DNA from: Acidimicrobiales bacterium
GTDB lineage: Bacteria > Actinomycetota > Acidimicrobiia > Acidimicrobiales > MedAcidi-G1
DNA: 64,000 nt
Reading direction: 5' to 3'
Assembly (NCBI GenBank): GCA_029242745.1
Contig: JAQWTI010000011.1
Location: 1-64,000 of the forward strand
The notes beneath the pieces were generated by a model that worked only from the letters and a program-made list of their open reading frames with translations, had not been told where the DNA came from and did no database searches. Of the stretch, positions 25,908 to 33,908 are shown piece by piece (position 1 is the first letter of the stretch; every line of letters starts with the position of its first letter). The translations under genes were made by a program, and so were the position numbers.

Positions 25908-26846
25908 GTGATTGAAACCGGACTGGGGACCGAACCCCGCAGCACTCATCAAGCCCTCACTGACGAAAGGAACGCCACGGTCGAGATTTGGATCAATGGA
26001 GAGTTCTTCCCCCGCAACGAAGCGAAGGTGTCAGTCTTCGACAGTGGGTTCCTTGTTGGTGACGGGGTCTGGGAAGGACTTCGGCTGCACCACGGGAACT
26101 TCGCTTTTCTGGATCGCCATCTAGACCGGCTATTCAGTGGCCTAGCAGCCACCGATATTGGTCTGGGTATGACCCGCGACGAGGTGACAACTGCACTTCG
26201 AACAGTCGTGGATCACAATGACATGCACGACAATGTGCATATCCGACTTATGGTCACGCGTGGTGACAAGAAAACGCCTTCGCAGCACCCCTCGAACTGC
26301 GTGGGCGGGCCAAACATCGTCATTATCGCTGAACATAAAGCCGCCGATCCGGCGGTGCTCGCGTCGGGCATCTCGTTGTTCACCACCACGGTCCGGCGAC
26401 CACCACCAGACACCCTCGACCAGCGCCTGAACTGCCACTCCAAGATGCACGAGGTGATTGCCCTCATCCAGGCAGTGGAGGCGGGCGCCGACGAGGCTCT
26501 CATGCTGGACCCGACCGGCGCAGTAGCCACTTGCAACGCCACCAATTTCTTCGTGGTCCGAGAGGGTGGGGTTTGGACCTCAACCGGGCACTACAACCTA
26601 AACGGCATTACAAGACAGTTGGTCCTAGAAATTGCCCCTCAAGCCGGGTTGTCAACCCATGAGAAGCCGTTCTCGCTGACCGACGTCTACGCAGCCGACG
26701 AGGCGTTTGTTACCGGCACGTTCGGCGGACTGACCCCGGTAATTACCGTCGATGGGAGAACTATTGGTGACGGCCAACCAGGCCCGCATACGGCTCAGTT
26801 GCGCGCTCTCTATCAGACGGCTGTGGAAATTGATGTTGCTCCATGA
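25908..26846 (+). CDS. Class IV aminotransferase (branched-chain or D-amino-acid type)
   Basis: A 312-residue PLP fold-type IV aminotransferase. Conserved parts are WINGEFFPRNEAKVSVFDSG, the strand with DGVWEGLRL, the catalytic Lys in NCHSKMHEV (relatives usually have an NY at the first two positions), and the PLP-phosphate region EALMLDPTGAVATCNATN. GTG at 25908 gives about 25 residues more than usual at the N-terminus; no better start is visible. It overlaps the following sulfotransferase-like gene by ATGA and is divergent from the amino-acid transporter, suggesting amino-acid catabolism. Branched-chain, D-amino acid and aminodeoxychorismate-type activities cannot be told apart here. Confidence 0.83.
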   Translation: MIETGLGTEPRSTHQALTDERNATVEIWINGEFFPRNEAKVSVFDSGFLVGDGVWEGLRLHHGNFAFLDRHLDRLFSGLAATDIGLGMTRDEVTTALRTVVDHNDMHDNVHIRLMVTRGDKKTPSQHPSNCVGGPNIVIIAEHKAADPAVLASGISLFTTTVRRPPPDTLDQRLNCHSKMHEVIALIQAVEAGADEALMLDPTGAVATCNATNFFVVREGGVWTSTGHYNLNGITRQLVLEIAPQAGLSTHEKPFSLTDVYAADEAFVTGTFGGLTPVITVDGRTIGDGQPGPHTAQLRALYQTAVEIDVAP

Positions 26847-27562
26847 CCCTCCGCATCAACTGTTGGTCCGGACCTCGCAATATCTCTACCTCCTTCATGT
26901 ACGCCTTCGGCCAACGGTCCGACACGACGGTGGTCGACGAGCCCATCTACGCTCACTACTTACGAGTCACTGGTCGTGAACATCCGGGGAGACTCGAGGT
27001 GTTGGCTAGCCAGGACCACAACGGCGAAGCCGTAGTGCGCGACGTAATTCTCGGTGAGCATTCCACCGCAGTTGTCTTCTTCAAGCAAATGGCCCAACAC
27101 GTTGTGGAACTTGATAGAGATTTTCTGGCGGTCTGTCGCAACATGCTGCTGGTACGTGATCCCGAACGCGTAGTTACGTCTTTTGCCAAAAATGTGCCTG
27201 ACGTAAAAGTTGCTGACACAGGGTTGCCAATCCAGATTGAACTGCTGAAAGCGGTCTTAGATACCGGCGAAAAGCCAATCGTTGTTGACGCTGCGGCGCT
27301 GTTGGCCTCACCCGAAGCAATGTTGAGAGTGTTGTGCCGAGAACTAGACCTAGCCTTCGATCCAGCGATGTTGTCATGGCCCGCTGGCCCCAAGCCAGAA
27401 GATGGCGTGTGGGCCAAACACTGGTACGCCAGCACCCATAAGGCCACTGGATTCGAGCCCGGCAGACCAAGTACAGAAGCTCCTCCCAGTTACCTGCGAC
27501 CAGTAGTCGAAGAGGCCCGGATCCTCTACGACCAGCTATTGGAGTATGCGCTCACTGTCTGA
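26843..27562 (+). CDS. Sulfotransferase-like P-loop protein
   Basis: A 239-residue protein with the sulfotransferase-type 5'-phosphosulfate loop near the N-terminus (WSGPRNISTSFMYAF) and the 3'-phosphate element LLVRDPERVVTSF near residue 100. It is translationally coupled to the class IV aminotransferase upstream. Plant proteins annotated as branched-chain aminotransferase-like carry this same type of domain fused to an aminotransferase, so the pairing looks functional. The substrate is unknown and true sulfate transfer is not proven. Its 3' end overlaps the 3' end of the opposite-strand aconitase X small subunit by 37 bases. Confidence 0.75.
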   Translation: MTLRINCWSGPRNISTSFMYAFGQRSDTTVVDEPIYAHYLRVTGREHPGRLEVLASQDHNGEAVVRDVILGEHSTAVVFFKQMAQHVVELDRDFLAVCRNMLLVRDPERVVTSFAKNVPDVKVADTGLPIQIELLKAVLDTGEKPIVVDAAALLASPEAMLRVLCRELDLAFDPAMLSWPAGPKPEDGVWAKHWYASTHKATGFEPGRPSTEAPPSYLRPVVEEARILYDQLLEYALTV

Positions 27563-27972
27563 CCCACGACCCCGACTCGGATTCCTGTGTGGAGGTCATT
27601 AAAGGCGTCTTCAGCCAGTATCACCACGGGAATAAGAAGCCCGTATAGTTCGTCAGCCACTATGGCACCCAAAGCGATGATTTCGTCGGGGGCCTCCATG
27701 ATGATGGCTGCCGGCCCTGTTCCGGCCCGAGCCGATTCACACAACGTGCTACTAGCCGAACTGGAACCCCGGCCTGACGGCATGACGAGCACCCTGTCGG
27801 TGACCAACTCATTGACCTCAGGGTGGCGGCGGTCGATGATTCTTCCGGTCATCGGATCGAGGCCACCGTAGAAACTGAGTGGTTCACTAAGTCGCAGAAC
27901 CTCACCATCCGCCTCACCGGCCACCATTACTCGCCCAATTTCTGACCATTCAAGTTTTTGTTCCTCAGCCAC
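27526..27972 (-). CDS. Aconitase X small (swivel) subunit
   Basis: A 148-residue DUF126-type swivelling domain. The hallmark is VLVMPSGRGSSSAS, with PEVNELVTDR before it and APDEIIALGAIVADELYG-like C-terminal strands. Together with the large subunit it forms aconitase X, a dehydratase group known to act on mevalonate 5-phosphate in archaea and on cis-3-hydroxy-L-proline in bacteria. I chose GTG at 27972, which has GAGGAG about ten bases upstream and overlaps the large subunit stop by 8 bases. Amino-acid context here favours the hydroxyproline-type activity, as inference only. Confidence 0.83.
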   Translation of the reverse strand: MAEEQKLEWSEIGRVMVAGEADGEVLRLSEPLSFYGGLDPMTGRIIDRRHPEVNELVTDRVLVMPSGRGSSSASSTLCESARAGTGPAAIIMEAPDEIIALGAIVADELYGLLIPVVILAEDAFNDLHTGIRVGVVGQTVSAYSNSWS

Positions 27973-29233
27973 GAGTCCAGATCTCCTCATCCCGGACTAC
28001 CCGTCCAATGACTGCCGACTCCACACAGTCTTCGGTGCTCCCGAACACCACCTCGACGCCAAGGTTCCCTGGGGCGTAGTAGGCCCATTTGGCCGAGTCG
28101 GTCATTGTCGTACCGACCGTGTCCTCGATGATCGGCGTGATATAGGTGCAGGTATCGGTGACCACCTGAATGCCAGCACCGGCTAAGCGGTCGGCCCAAC
28201 CCCTTAACCGGATCTCAGAAAAGATGTCTCGTCCTGTGGAGGCATAAACAACCACACCCGGGTGGACCTGCCGGTCCCCCAGCACTTCCAAGAGGTGACC
28301 GAATTCAGCCACTGAATAGTGCGGAGTACCTAGGCTCACCGTACGTAACCGGTCATCACTGGTCGTGCTTAGGTGGTCTCGTGCCAAACGAAGGTGCTCA
28401 GGGCCGATTCGAAACTCCGCATCCGGGGATCGGCCACCCAGCGCAACTTCCAGTGTCGGGGCCTCCGGCGTACTACCCACGACGTGAAACAAACCGACGC
28501 TGCCAGTAGTAGCCGCAGCTGCTCCCAAAGCCTTAAGCCTGTCCTCACCAACGCCTACCGGAAGGCCTGTAATGACCGGAACGGCCTTGCCCACCAAAGG
28601 CCCCAACAGGCCTCCCAGCACCGGGTAGAGGACGTCCCGGTTGAGCAGCCCGTCGGATACTCCGGCAAGTTCGACAACGACGGTGGCGTGGCGATTATCG
28701 TCTAGGTGCAACCCCGCTGCCGGTGCTCGGCCGGTAATCGCACAACAAATGTCGATGAAATCTCCATACCGATGTGTACGAGCTCCAAGCACCGAATTGG
28801 CAAAGACGATGGCGTTGGATTCTGCCCATGCCACGTGATCACCAAAGGCCGGTCGCATCTCAAGTTGGTAGGGAGCGCACGTCCAGGTGGGCTGACAACC
28901 CATTTCCTCAAAACGTTTCATAAGGCGGCGCGCTAGACCAGCTGTCTCAGGGTCACCCCGGTAGAGCTCAGGGTGAATGAGGTCCAGCGATGACACATTG
29001 AGTGTGGTCGGTACAGTCACCTGGGCCCCACCATCAGCGAGTCGATCAGCGAAATCCAAGACCGCAGGCCCGAGGTAGAGGCACGAGTCGATATGAGCAC
29101 CGACGACATCCAGCAACTTTTCGGCCTCCATCGCCTCAGCCGCTCGGGTCACAACCCGCATTGCCAAGGCCACCGAAGGGCCTTCTTCGCCGGCTAAGCG
29201 GGCGGCGTCACGCTCATCTAGTTTGACCGTCAC
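27965..29233 (-). CDS. Aconitase X large subunit
   Basis: A 422-residue DUF521/AcnX catalytic subunit. Family signatures are AVLDFADRLADGGAQV near residue 60, AWAESNAIVFANSVLGARTHRYGD near 135-160 (Asn, Ser and Arg of the active site), and the C-terminal TDTCTYITPI with the cysteine that holds the iron centre. It dehydrates a hydroxylated substrate using an iron or iron-sulfur centre. GTG start at 29233. Encoded upstream of, and overlapping, the small subunit gene. A nearby proline racemase or pyrroline-2-carboxylate reductase, which would prove the cis-3-hydroxyproline route, is not in the window. Confidence 0.85.
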   Translation of the reverse strand: MTVKLDERDAARLAGEEGPSVALAMRVVTRAAEAMEAEKLLDVVGAHIDSCLYLGPAVLDFADRLADGGAQVTVPTTLNVSSLDLIHPELYRGDPETAGLARRLMKRFEEMGCQPTWTCAPYQLEMRPAFGDHVAWAESNAIVFANSVLGARTHRYGDFIDICCAITGRAPAAGLHLDDNRHATVVVELAGVSDGLLNRDVLYPVLGGLLGPLVGKAVPVITGLPVGVGEDRLKALGAAAATTGSVGLFHVVGSTPEAPTLEVALGGRSPDAEFRIGPEHLRLARDHLSTTSDDRLRTVSLGTPHYSVAEFGHLLEVLGDRQVHPGVVVYASTGRDIFSEIRLRGWADRLAGAGIQVVTDTCTYITPIIEDTVGTTMTDSAKWAYYAPGNLGVEVVFGSTEDCVESAVIGRVVRDEEIWTRG

Positions 29234-29269
29234 CGTCAGCGACCTGTCAGGCTAAACCTTGGTACGGGT

Positions 29270-29887
29270 TCAGCAGTTGGGGTTGTCCTCGGGCTCATCA
29301 GAAGATGGAGCCTCGCCGTCAATTACCAGTTCCTGGCCAACAAACAGCAAATTAGCGTCTTCGATGGCGTTACGAACCATGATTTCCTCAACCGTCGTAT
29401 CGTGTCGCTTGGCAATCTTGGACAATGAGTCGCCCGCCATGACGGTCACGATGAGGGCACCATCCGCTTCGGTGACCTCATCGGCCTCCGGATCGTCAAG
29501 AAGGATGACCTGACCGACAAAGATTTGATTTGCGTCACAGAGCCCGTTGATACGCACCAGAGTGTCGACGGCAGTTCCAAATCGCTTGGCAATCTTCGAC
29601 AACGAATCACCCGCTTCGACAGTTACCGACTGCGGAACCTCCACTAGTGGCTCACTAGTGGAGGGGGCCGCAGCGGCAGGGGCTGCAGTAGTCGTAGTAG
29701 TCGGCGCCTGGTAAACCGCTTCCGTGGTCGTAGTGGCCGGTACCTCTTCATCCATAGCCGCCAGAGTGGTATCGCTAAAGATGCCTGAGGTCGTGGTCTG
29801 GACGACAACCGGGTCTTCGTCGCTGGAGCCACCACAGGCGGACGTCAGCAGTAATGGGACGATTATCAGAAAGGCAAACCAGCGCAT
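29270..29887 (-). CDS. LysM-domain lipoprotein
   Basis: A 205-residue secreted protein. The ATG at 29887 starts a lipoprotein signal peptide (MRWFAFLIIVPLLLTSACGG) with Cys16 as the predicted lipidation site. A Thr/Ala-rich linker of about 60 residues follows, then two LysM modules that share the sequence AGDSLSKIAKR and end in FVGQ-type strands. LysM domains bind peptidoglycan, so this is probably a membrane-anchored cell-wall protein. It lies 36 bases upstream of the aconitase X genes on the same strand but looks functionally separate. Confidence 0.82.
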   Translation of the reverse strand: MRWFAFLIIVPLLLTSACGGSSDEDPVVVQTTTSGIFSDTTLAAMDEEVPATTTTEAVYQAPTTTTTAAPAAAAPSTSEPLVEVPQSVTVEAGDSLSKIAKRFGTAVDTLVRINGLCDANQIFVGQVILLDDPEADEVTEADGALIVTVMAGDSLSKIAKRHDTTVEEIMVRNAIEDANLLFVGQELVIDGEAPSSDEPEDNPNC

Positions 29888-30158
29888 GGACTGAGCATAG
29901 GTCCGACCCCCAGTCTCACGGGGTACCCATCGAGAGCGCACTGCGAATCTTGGTTATTCCAGATGGCGCGCAGGAACCTCCTCACGATCGACACCCTTGA
30001 AGCAGCCCTAGAACAGGTCAAACGAAGCCAACTGCCGGCCTCCAATCACCTGATGATGGGATTGGGTGGGAGAATTTTCAACAGCACCAGTTTTGTCGCC
30101 AGACACAGACCCAGCCTCAGACTGACCACTGCTCAAAGAACAGTCGGCTGCAATTCAC

Positions 30159-30617
30159 TCAACTCTTCCCAAGACGGGAATCGGGGCCATAACTCGGAAT
30201 ATCACCCAAGTGCGTCTCGATAGCATCGTCCAGAAAGTGAAAATCTGACGCTTCCTCCGCCCAGATGGCCAACTCTGTAGTTAAACCGGTCGGTTGGTCA
30301 AGAGTGCCCGCCGCAATAGACGTGATCAAATCCTTGTCGGCGGCCTCCCAAAAGAGAGTCGAACCGCAAGTTGAACAAAAACCGTACTTGACGGTTGGCG
30401 TGCGCTGAAACCACGCCAACGTGCCCTGAGCCTCAAGATGGAGATCTTCACGAAGCACTGCAGTAGCCGCCATGTGGTGACCTGTGATGCGGCGACAGGG
30501 TTCGCAGTGACAATGCACGACTCCTCGTAGGCCACCACTGATTCGATACCGGACGCCACCACAGGCGCATCGTCCAGTCGGCTGCTTCTCTTCTAAGGCT
30601 TGCTGGTCGGATGTCAT
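30159..30617 (-). CDS. GFA-family (CENP-V/GFA) zinc protein
   Basis: A 152-residue protein of the glutathione-dependent formaldehyde-activating family fold. The zinc cysteines are in GRCACGGVRYR, CHCEPCRRITG and GFCSTCGSTLFW. Few members have been shown to act on S-hydroxymethylglutathione; in most bacteria the function is unknown. The ATG at 30617 is chosen because the family begins near this point. It is divergent from the EamA-type transporter, whose reading frame begins within about 45 bases. Confidence 0.82.
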   Translation of the reverse strand: MTSDQQALEEKQPTGRCACGGVRYRISGGLRGVVHCHCEPCRRITGHHMAATAVLREDLHLEAQGTLAWFQRTPTVKYGFCSTCGSTLFWEAADKDLITSIAAGTLDQPTGLTTELAIWAEEASDFHFLDDAIETHLGDIPSYGPDSRLGKS

Positions 30618-30662
30618 ACGCGCATCCTCGCGCGCTCCTACATCTAGTGGTGGAATGTAGAT

Positions 30663-31556
30663 CTGCCTTATCAAATTGTCGCCCTTTTAGCTGCCACATC
30701 ATGGGCGTGCAGCAGCCTCATCGCAGCAGAGCCGGTACGCCGCCTTGGCGGGCCCCGATTCTGTCGTCTTCGCATGCTGTACGTCAGCGCGATGCTGCTC
30801 GTCGCAACCACCGCAACAGGTGGTTGGTCGACATTGGAACTCGCCGACCTAGGCCTGCTTGCCGTATCAGGATTAATCGGAATCCTGGTTGGCGACCTCG
30901 CACTATTCACCGCCATGGCACGGATCGGACCCCGCCGAACCTCTGTACTTTTCACATTTAATGCACCCTTAGCCGCAGTGGGTGGGGTCCTGCTGTTCGG
31001 CGAGTCATTTACGCCATGGGCGCTCGTCGGCGCCGTACTGACAGTGGCCGGAATCGGTCTGGCCGTAAACTTCGGATCTCGCAGCGGAACTCACGCAGAT
31101 GTCATCGAACGAGTTGAGGGTTCCCTTGCCGCAGGCATGGTCTGGGCAGGTATAGGCGCCCTTGGCCAGGCTGCAGGCGCCTTGGCGGTCAAACCAGTCC
31201 TGGATGGCGGCGCCGATACCCTGGCGGTCGCAGCGGCTCGGGTCGTCATTGCCACTATCGCTCTATGGGCGCTGGCTCGACCCGGCGACCGATTGGCCCG
31301 TCCCGCTCGACGTGGTGAGTTCCTTGCAACAGACCATCTCCGCTTGGCTGGAAGTGGCTTTATCGCCATGGTGCTGGGCATGTCGCTGCTGCTCTGGGCA
31401 CTCGGCAACGGCGATACAGGAGTGGCGACCATCCTGTCTGCCACCACGCCGGTGATTCTGCTACCCATGCTCTGGATCCGGATGCGCCAAGTTCCCACAT
31501 TTGGGGCATGGGCTGGTGCCATTTTGACGGTGGTTGGTACGGCACTTCTCCTCTAA
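30663..31556 (+). CDS. EamA/DMT-family transporter, without a standard start codon
   Basis: A drug/metabolite transporter of about 297 residues with ten hydrophobic segments in two EamA repeats (GDLALFTAMARIGPRRTS marks the first repeat). The first ATG is at 30774, but the frame upstream encodes a typical first EamA segment (IVALLAATSWACSSLIAAEP), so the protein surely begins earlier. The frame opens after a TAG at 30645, and between there and 30774 no ATG, GTG or TTG occurs. A CTG at 30663 or ATT at 30675 would have to serve, or the base sequence differs from the true genome. It overlaps the nitroreductase gene tail-to-tail by 4 bases. Confidence 0.75.
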   Translation: MPYQIVALLAATSWACSSLIAAEPVRRLGGPRFCRLRMLYVSAMLLVATTATGGWSTLELADLGLLAVSGLIGILVGDLALFTAMARIGPRRTSVLFTFNAPLAAVGGVLLFGESFTPWALVGAVLTVAGIGLAVNFGSRSGTHADVIERVEGSLAAGMVWAGIGALGQAAGALAVKPVLDGGADTLAVAAARVVIATIALWALARPGDRLARPARRGEFLATDHLRLAGSGFIAMVLGMSLLLWALGNGDTGVATILSATTPVILLPMLWIRMRQVPTFGAWAGAILTVVGTALLL

Positions 31557-32320
31557 CTATTCAGCACATCGGCCTCAGCGCTGTCGACGACTACCAGCAC
31601 CTCGTCGAGGGTCTTACGGGCCAGGTCGGGCACACGTGTCCCGGGTAGTGGGTGACCGACCGGGAACATCACAAAGGGCCGCTCGTGATTAGGGCGATTT
31701 AGCACGGTGCGGAGGAAAGCCATTGGTGAAGGAGTGTGGGGCAACGTGGCTAGCCCCATCTCGTGGATAGCCGCCACGAAGAGTCCTGCTGCCATTCCTA
31801 CACTCTCTTTCACATAATAATTTTTTCGTGTGGATCCGTCATCTAGAACCTCGTAGCGCTGTGCGAACAGCACGACCAGCCACGGTGCCACCTCCAAGAA
31901 CTCCTTATGGTGATCTGTTCCGAGTGGGGCCAAGGCTTCCTGCCATTCAGCGTTCATACGGTTTTTGAGGTAGTTCTCGTGTTCCTCAGCTTCAGCAGAT
32001 TTTCGAATTTTCGACTTCAGCACCGGATCGGACACCGCCACGAACGTCCACGGTTGCTTATGGGCTCCGGAGGGAGCGGTCGATGCTGTTCCTACTGCTG
32101 ATTCAATTAAGTCCAAGGGAACCGGATGAGAACTAAACATCCGGACACTTCGTCGGCGGTTAGCTGAAGCCTGAAACGCCTCGGATCTCTGACGCATAGT
32201 GGTGTCGTCGATGCGCTGGTGATCGTAGGTCACGAAGGGATACTCGGCCGCCAGACCCGGAGACGGGTAAGGATGCCGATACAGCGTTCGACCTTCTTGG
32301 GCGTCGCCAGATTTCATCAT
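31553..32320 (-). CDS. Nitroreductase-fold flavoprotein, iodotyrosine-deiodinase-like
   Basis: A 255-residue FMN protein of the nitroreductase superfamily. FMN-binding RRRSVRMFS near residue 57 and TASTAPSGAHKQPW near 80 are typical. The lid region (AEAEEHENYLKNRM followed about 15 residues on by TDHHKEF) keeps the Glu, Tyr and Lys that clamp halotyrosines in iodotyrosine deiodinase, so this is a better match to the bacterial IYD group than to nitro-reducing members. Start is one of two adjacent ATGs (32320 or 32317). It lies 18 bases downstream of the tRNA-Leu gene. Confidence 0.8.
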   Translation of the reverse strand: MMKSGDAQEGRTLYRHPYPSPGLAAEYPFVTYDHQRIDDTTMRQRSEAFQASANRRRSVRMFSSHPVPLDLIESAVGTASTAPSGAHKQPWTFVAVSDPVLKSKIRKSAEAEEHENYLKNRMNAEWQEALAPLGTDHHKEFLEVAPWLVVLFAQRYEVLDDGSTRKNYYVKESVGMAAGLFVAAIHEMGLATLPHTPSPMAFLRTVLNRPNHERPFVMFPVGHPLPGTRVPDLARKTLDEVLVVVDSAEADVLNS

Positions 32321-32337
32321 CACACCATTCTTGCCGG

Positions 32338-32424
32338 TGCCCGGGACAGGAATCGAACCTGCACGCCCCTTTCAGGGGCCGCGGGGTTTAAGCCCGCTGC
32401 GTCTACCTGTTCCGCCACCCGGGC
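32338..32424 (-). tRNA. tRNA-Leu (anticodon UAA)
   Basis: An 87-base class II tRNA on the minus strand. The 7-bp acceptor stem is GCCCGGG pairing with CCCGGGC, the anticodon stem is GCGGG/CCCGC with loop CTTAAAC (anticodon TAA), a long variable arm (GGCCCC/GGGGC) follows, and the T-loop is TTCGATT. The discriminator base is A. The 3' CCA is not encoded (the genome continues CCG), so it must be added enzymatically. Confidence 0.95.
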
Positions 32425-32462
32425 GCCCTACCCACGGTAACCAAACTGGTCACCCGATATGA

Positions 32463-32475
32463 ACCGCCTCAGGCG
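32463..32475. terminator. Possible short hairpin between two transcription units
   Basis: The sequence CCGCC-TCA-GGCGG forms a perfect 5-bp GC stem. On the plus strand it is followed by CTTATTT, a weak T-run. It lies just downstream of the minus-strand hypothetical gene (stop at 32483) and upstream of tRNA-Leu, so it could act as a weak terminator or processing site. The T-run is poor, so this is tentative. Confidence 0.3.
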
Positions 32476-32482
32476 GCTTATT

Positions 32483-32803
32483 TCAGGCAGCCAGAGCTGG
32501 TTCATCTACCGCTAGCCATAGTGCTGCCCGAACGGTATCGGCCCGTCGGCTGTCAAGCCCGTTCACGACCACGACCCCCTCCACCATGTCGGCCAACACG
32601 GCCGCCCAAGGGCGACCCCGGACCACAACCGAAACGGTCGCCGAAGTACCGCACCGTCTGATAGTGCGCTGGACCCCAGTCATACTCGGAGGGCTCCGAA
32701 AAGTCGGTACCTCCAGTCCCCGCAGGCGCGCAGCCCCCCCTATCGAACGCGCAGCTTCGGCAAACCAAATAGCACCTGGGCCCGTGCTCCCTCCTTGCGT
32801 CAT
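32483..32803 (-). CDS. Conserved hypothetical protein
   Basis: A 106-residue protein of unknown function. ATG at 32803 is preceded by a GGAG site and gives a compact protein; a longer frame to 32884 exists. Conserved-looking features are GLEVPTFRSPPS followed by RTIRRCG and a C-terminal segment of alternating beta strands and a helix (VSVVVRGRPWAAVLADMV). I recall similar short genes in other actinobacteria but cannot name a family. It is divergent from the RecB-like nuclease gene. Confidence 0.55.
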   Translation of the reverse strand: MTQGGSTGPGAIWFAEAARSIGGAARLRGLEVPTFRSPPSMTGVQRTIRRCGTSATVSVVVRGRPWAAVLADMVEGVVVVNGLDSRRADTVRAALWLAVDEPALAA

Positions 32804-32917
32804 ATCTTGTCTCCGCTTCATGTCCTTAATCTTCGCGCCCACCTGTGACAGCGCTACTTGAAGGGGATCCGGTTTCCCTCTCAACGGCTGCCACAGCGCC
32901 AGGCCATACTCCTATTC

Positions 32918-33907
32918 ATGCCTGCGTCGGAAGAAAAGAAGGACCCAACCACTGGGGAACCCTCTGCCTCAAAACGCGCAGCTCTGAACCCTGCGCAAAA
33001 GGCGGTGCTCGACGAACTAGGCGCCGCCTCTAAAGACCACCCTGAATTCGACGAGGATCTCAAACCTCACCTACGGGCAGCCTTGGAAACGGCCATCGAG
33101 CCCCACCTCGATGAACTACCTCCCGACGCCGACGTGTATCTCTCCAAGCATCGGCTTAGCCAGATTCACGGCTGTGAAGCCAAGTTCTTAGCCGAAGAAG
33201 CACAGGATTTCGAATGGAGTGTGCCCATTGCCCGGGGCTCAGTAGTACACAAGGCTGTCGAATTGGCTATCAACTGGCGCCGTGAGTTCGAACCGCCAAC
33301 AATGGTTGATGAGGCCCTGGCTCGCCTTGAAGCCGAGGATCGAGGTCTGGGCTACTGGTTGCAGGGGGTGTCTGAAGCCGAAAGAGCCGAATTGCGTTCC
33401 TTAGCCGTAGATTCCTTCACCAAATTCCTCGAGTGTTGGCCCCCTCTTCGTCCAGCTTGGCGACCCGTCACCGAGTCACGCCTCCGAGCCGAGCTCTGCG
33501 AGGGTCGAGTGGTTCTCGACGGCAAGGTTGATCTGACTCTTGGATCGGCCCGAGGCTTCCGCGCTGGAAAAGTAATTGTGGACTTCAAGACCGGCACCTC
33601 GGCACCCATCCATCGCGAAGACCTCCGCTTCTACGCTCTAATCGAAGCCCTGAGGATCGGTACTCCACCACGCATGCTGGCCTCCTACTACCTCGATCGG
33701 GCCTACTTCGTTCCTGAGGCGGTCACTACTGAGACTCTTCAGGCCACAGTGGCCAGAGTGGCTGATGGCGTTGGCCGACTAGTTGAAATCCGACACGGAG
33801 GCCGAACCCCAAGCCGTATTCCGGGACCACCCTGTCGGTGGTGCCCTGCTTTCGACGACTGTGATATCGGACAAGCCCACCAAACCGAATACGACGACTG
33901 GCCGTAA
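32918..33907 (+). CDS. RecB/AddB-like PD-(D/E)xK exonuclease with iron-sulfur cysteines
   Basis: A 329-residue nuclease-like protein. The PD-(D/E)xK core is visible as LDGKVDLTLG followed by VIVDFKTGT, giving the Asp and Asp-x-Lys catalytic residues, with a downstream motif around REDLRFYAL. A single Cys in IHGCEAKF plus CRWCPAFDDC at the C-terminus (C-x2-C-x5-C) match the four cysteines that hold a [4Fe-4S] cluster in AddB, Cas4 and Dna2. No cas genes or CRISPR repeats occur here, so a DNA repair role is more likely. ATG at 32918 is used. Confidence 0.8.
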   Translation: MPASEEKKDPTTGEPSASKRAALNPAQKAVLDELGAASKDHPEFDEDLKPHLRAALETAIEPHLDELPPDADVYLSKHRLSQIHGCEAKFLAEEAQDFEWSVPIARGSVVHKAVELAINWRREFEPPTMVDEALARLEAEDRGLGYWLQGVSEAERAELRSLAVDSFTKFLECWPPLRPAWRPVTESRLRAELCEGRVVLDGKVDLTLGSARGFRAGKVIVDFKTGTSAPIHREDLRFYALIEALRIGTPPRMLASYYLDRAYFVPEAVTTETLQATVARVADGVGRLVEIRHGGRTPSRIPGPPCRWCPAFDDCDIGQAHQTEYDDWP

Positions 33908-33908
33908 C

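Noticed and set aside
29963-30223. Plus-strand open frame of 86 codons between LysM lipoprotein and GFA gene
   Set aside because: It has no ribosome binding site or recognisable domain, runs over the GFA gene's 3' end, and looks like random low-complexity translation.
32219-32440. Plus-strand frame crossing the tRNA-Leu region
   Set aside because: It is a chance frame across the tRNA gene and the 5' end of the nitroreductase gene, both better supported.
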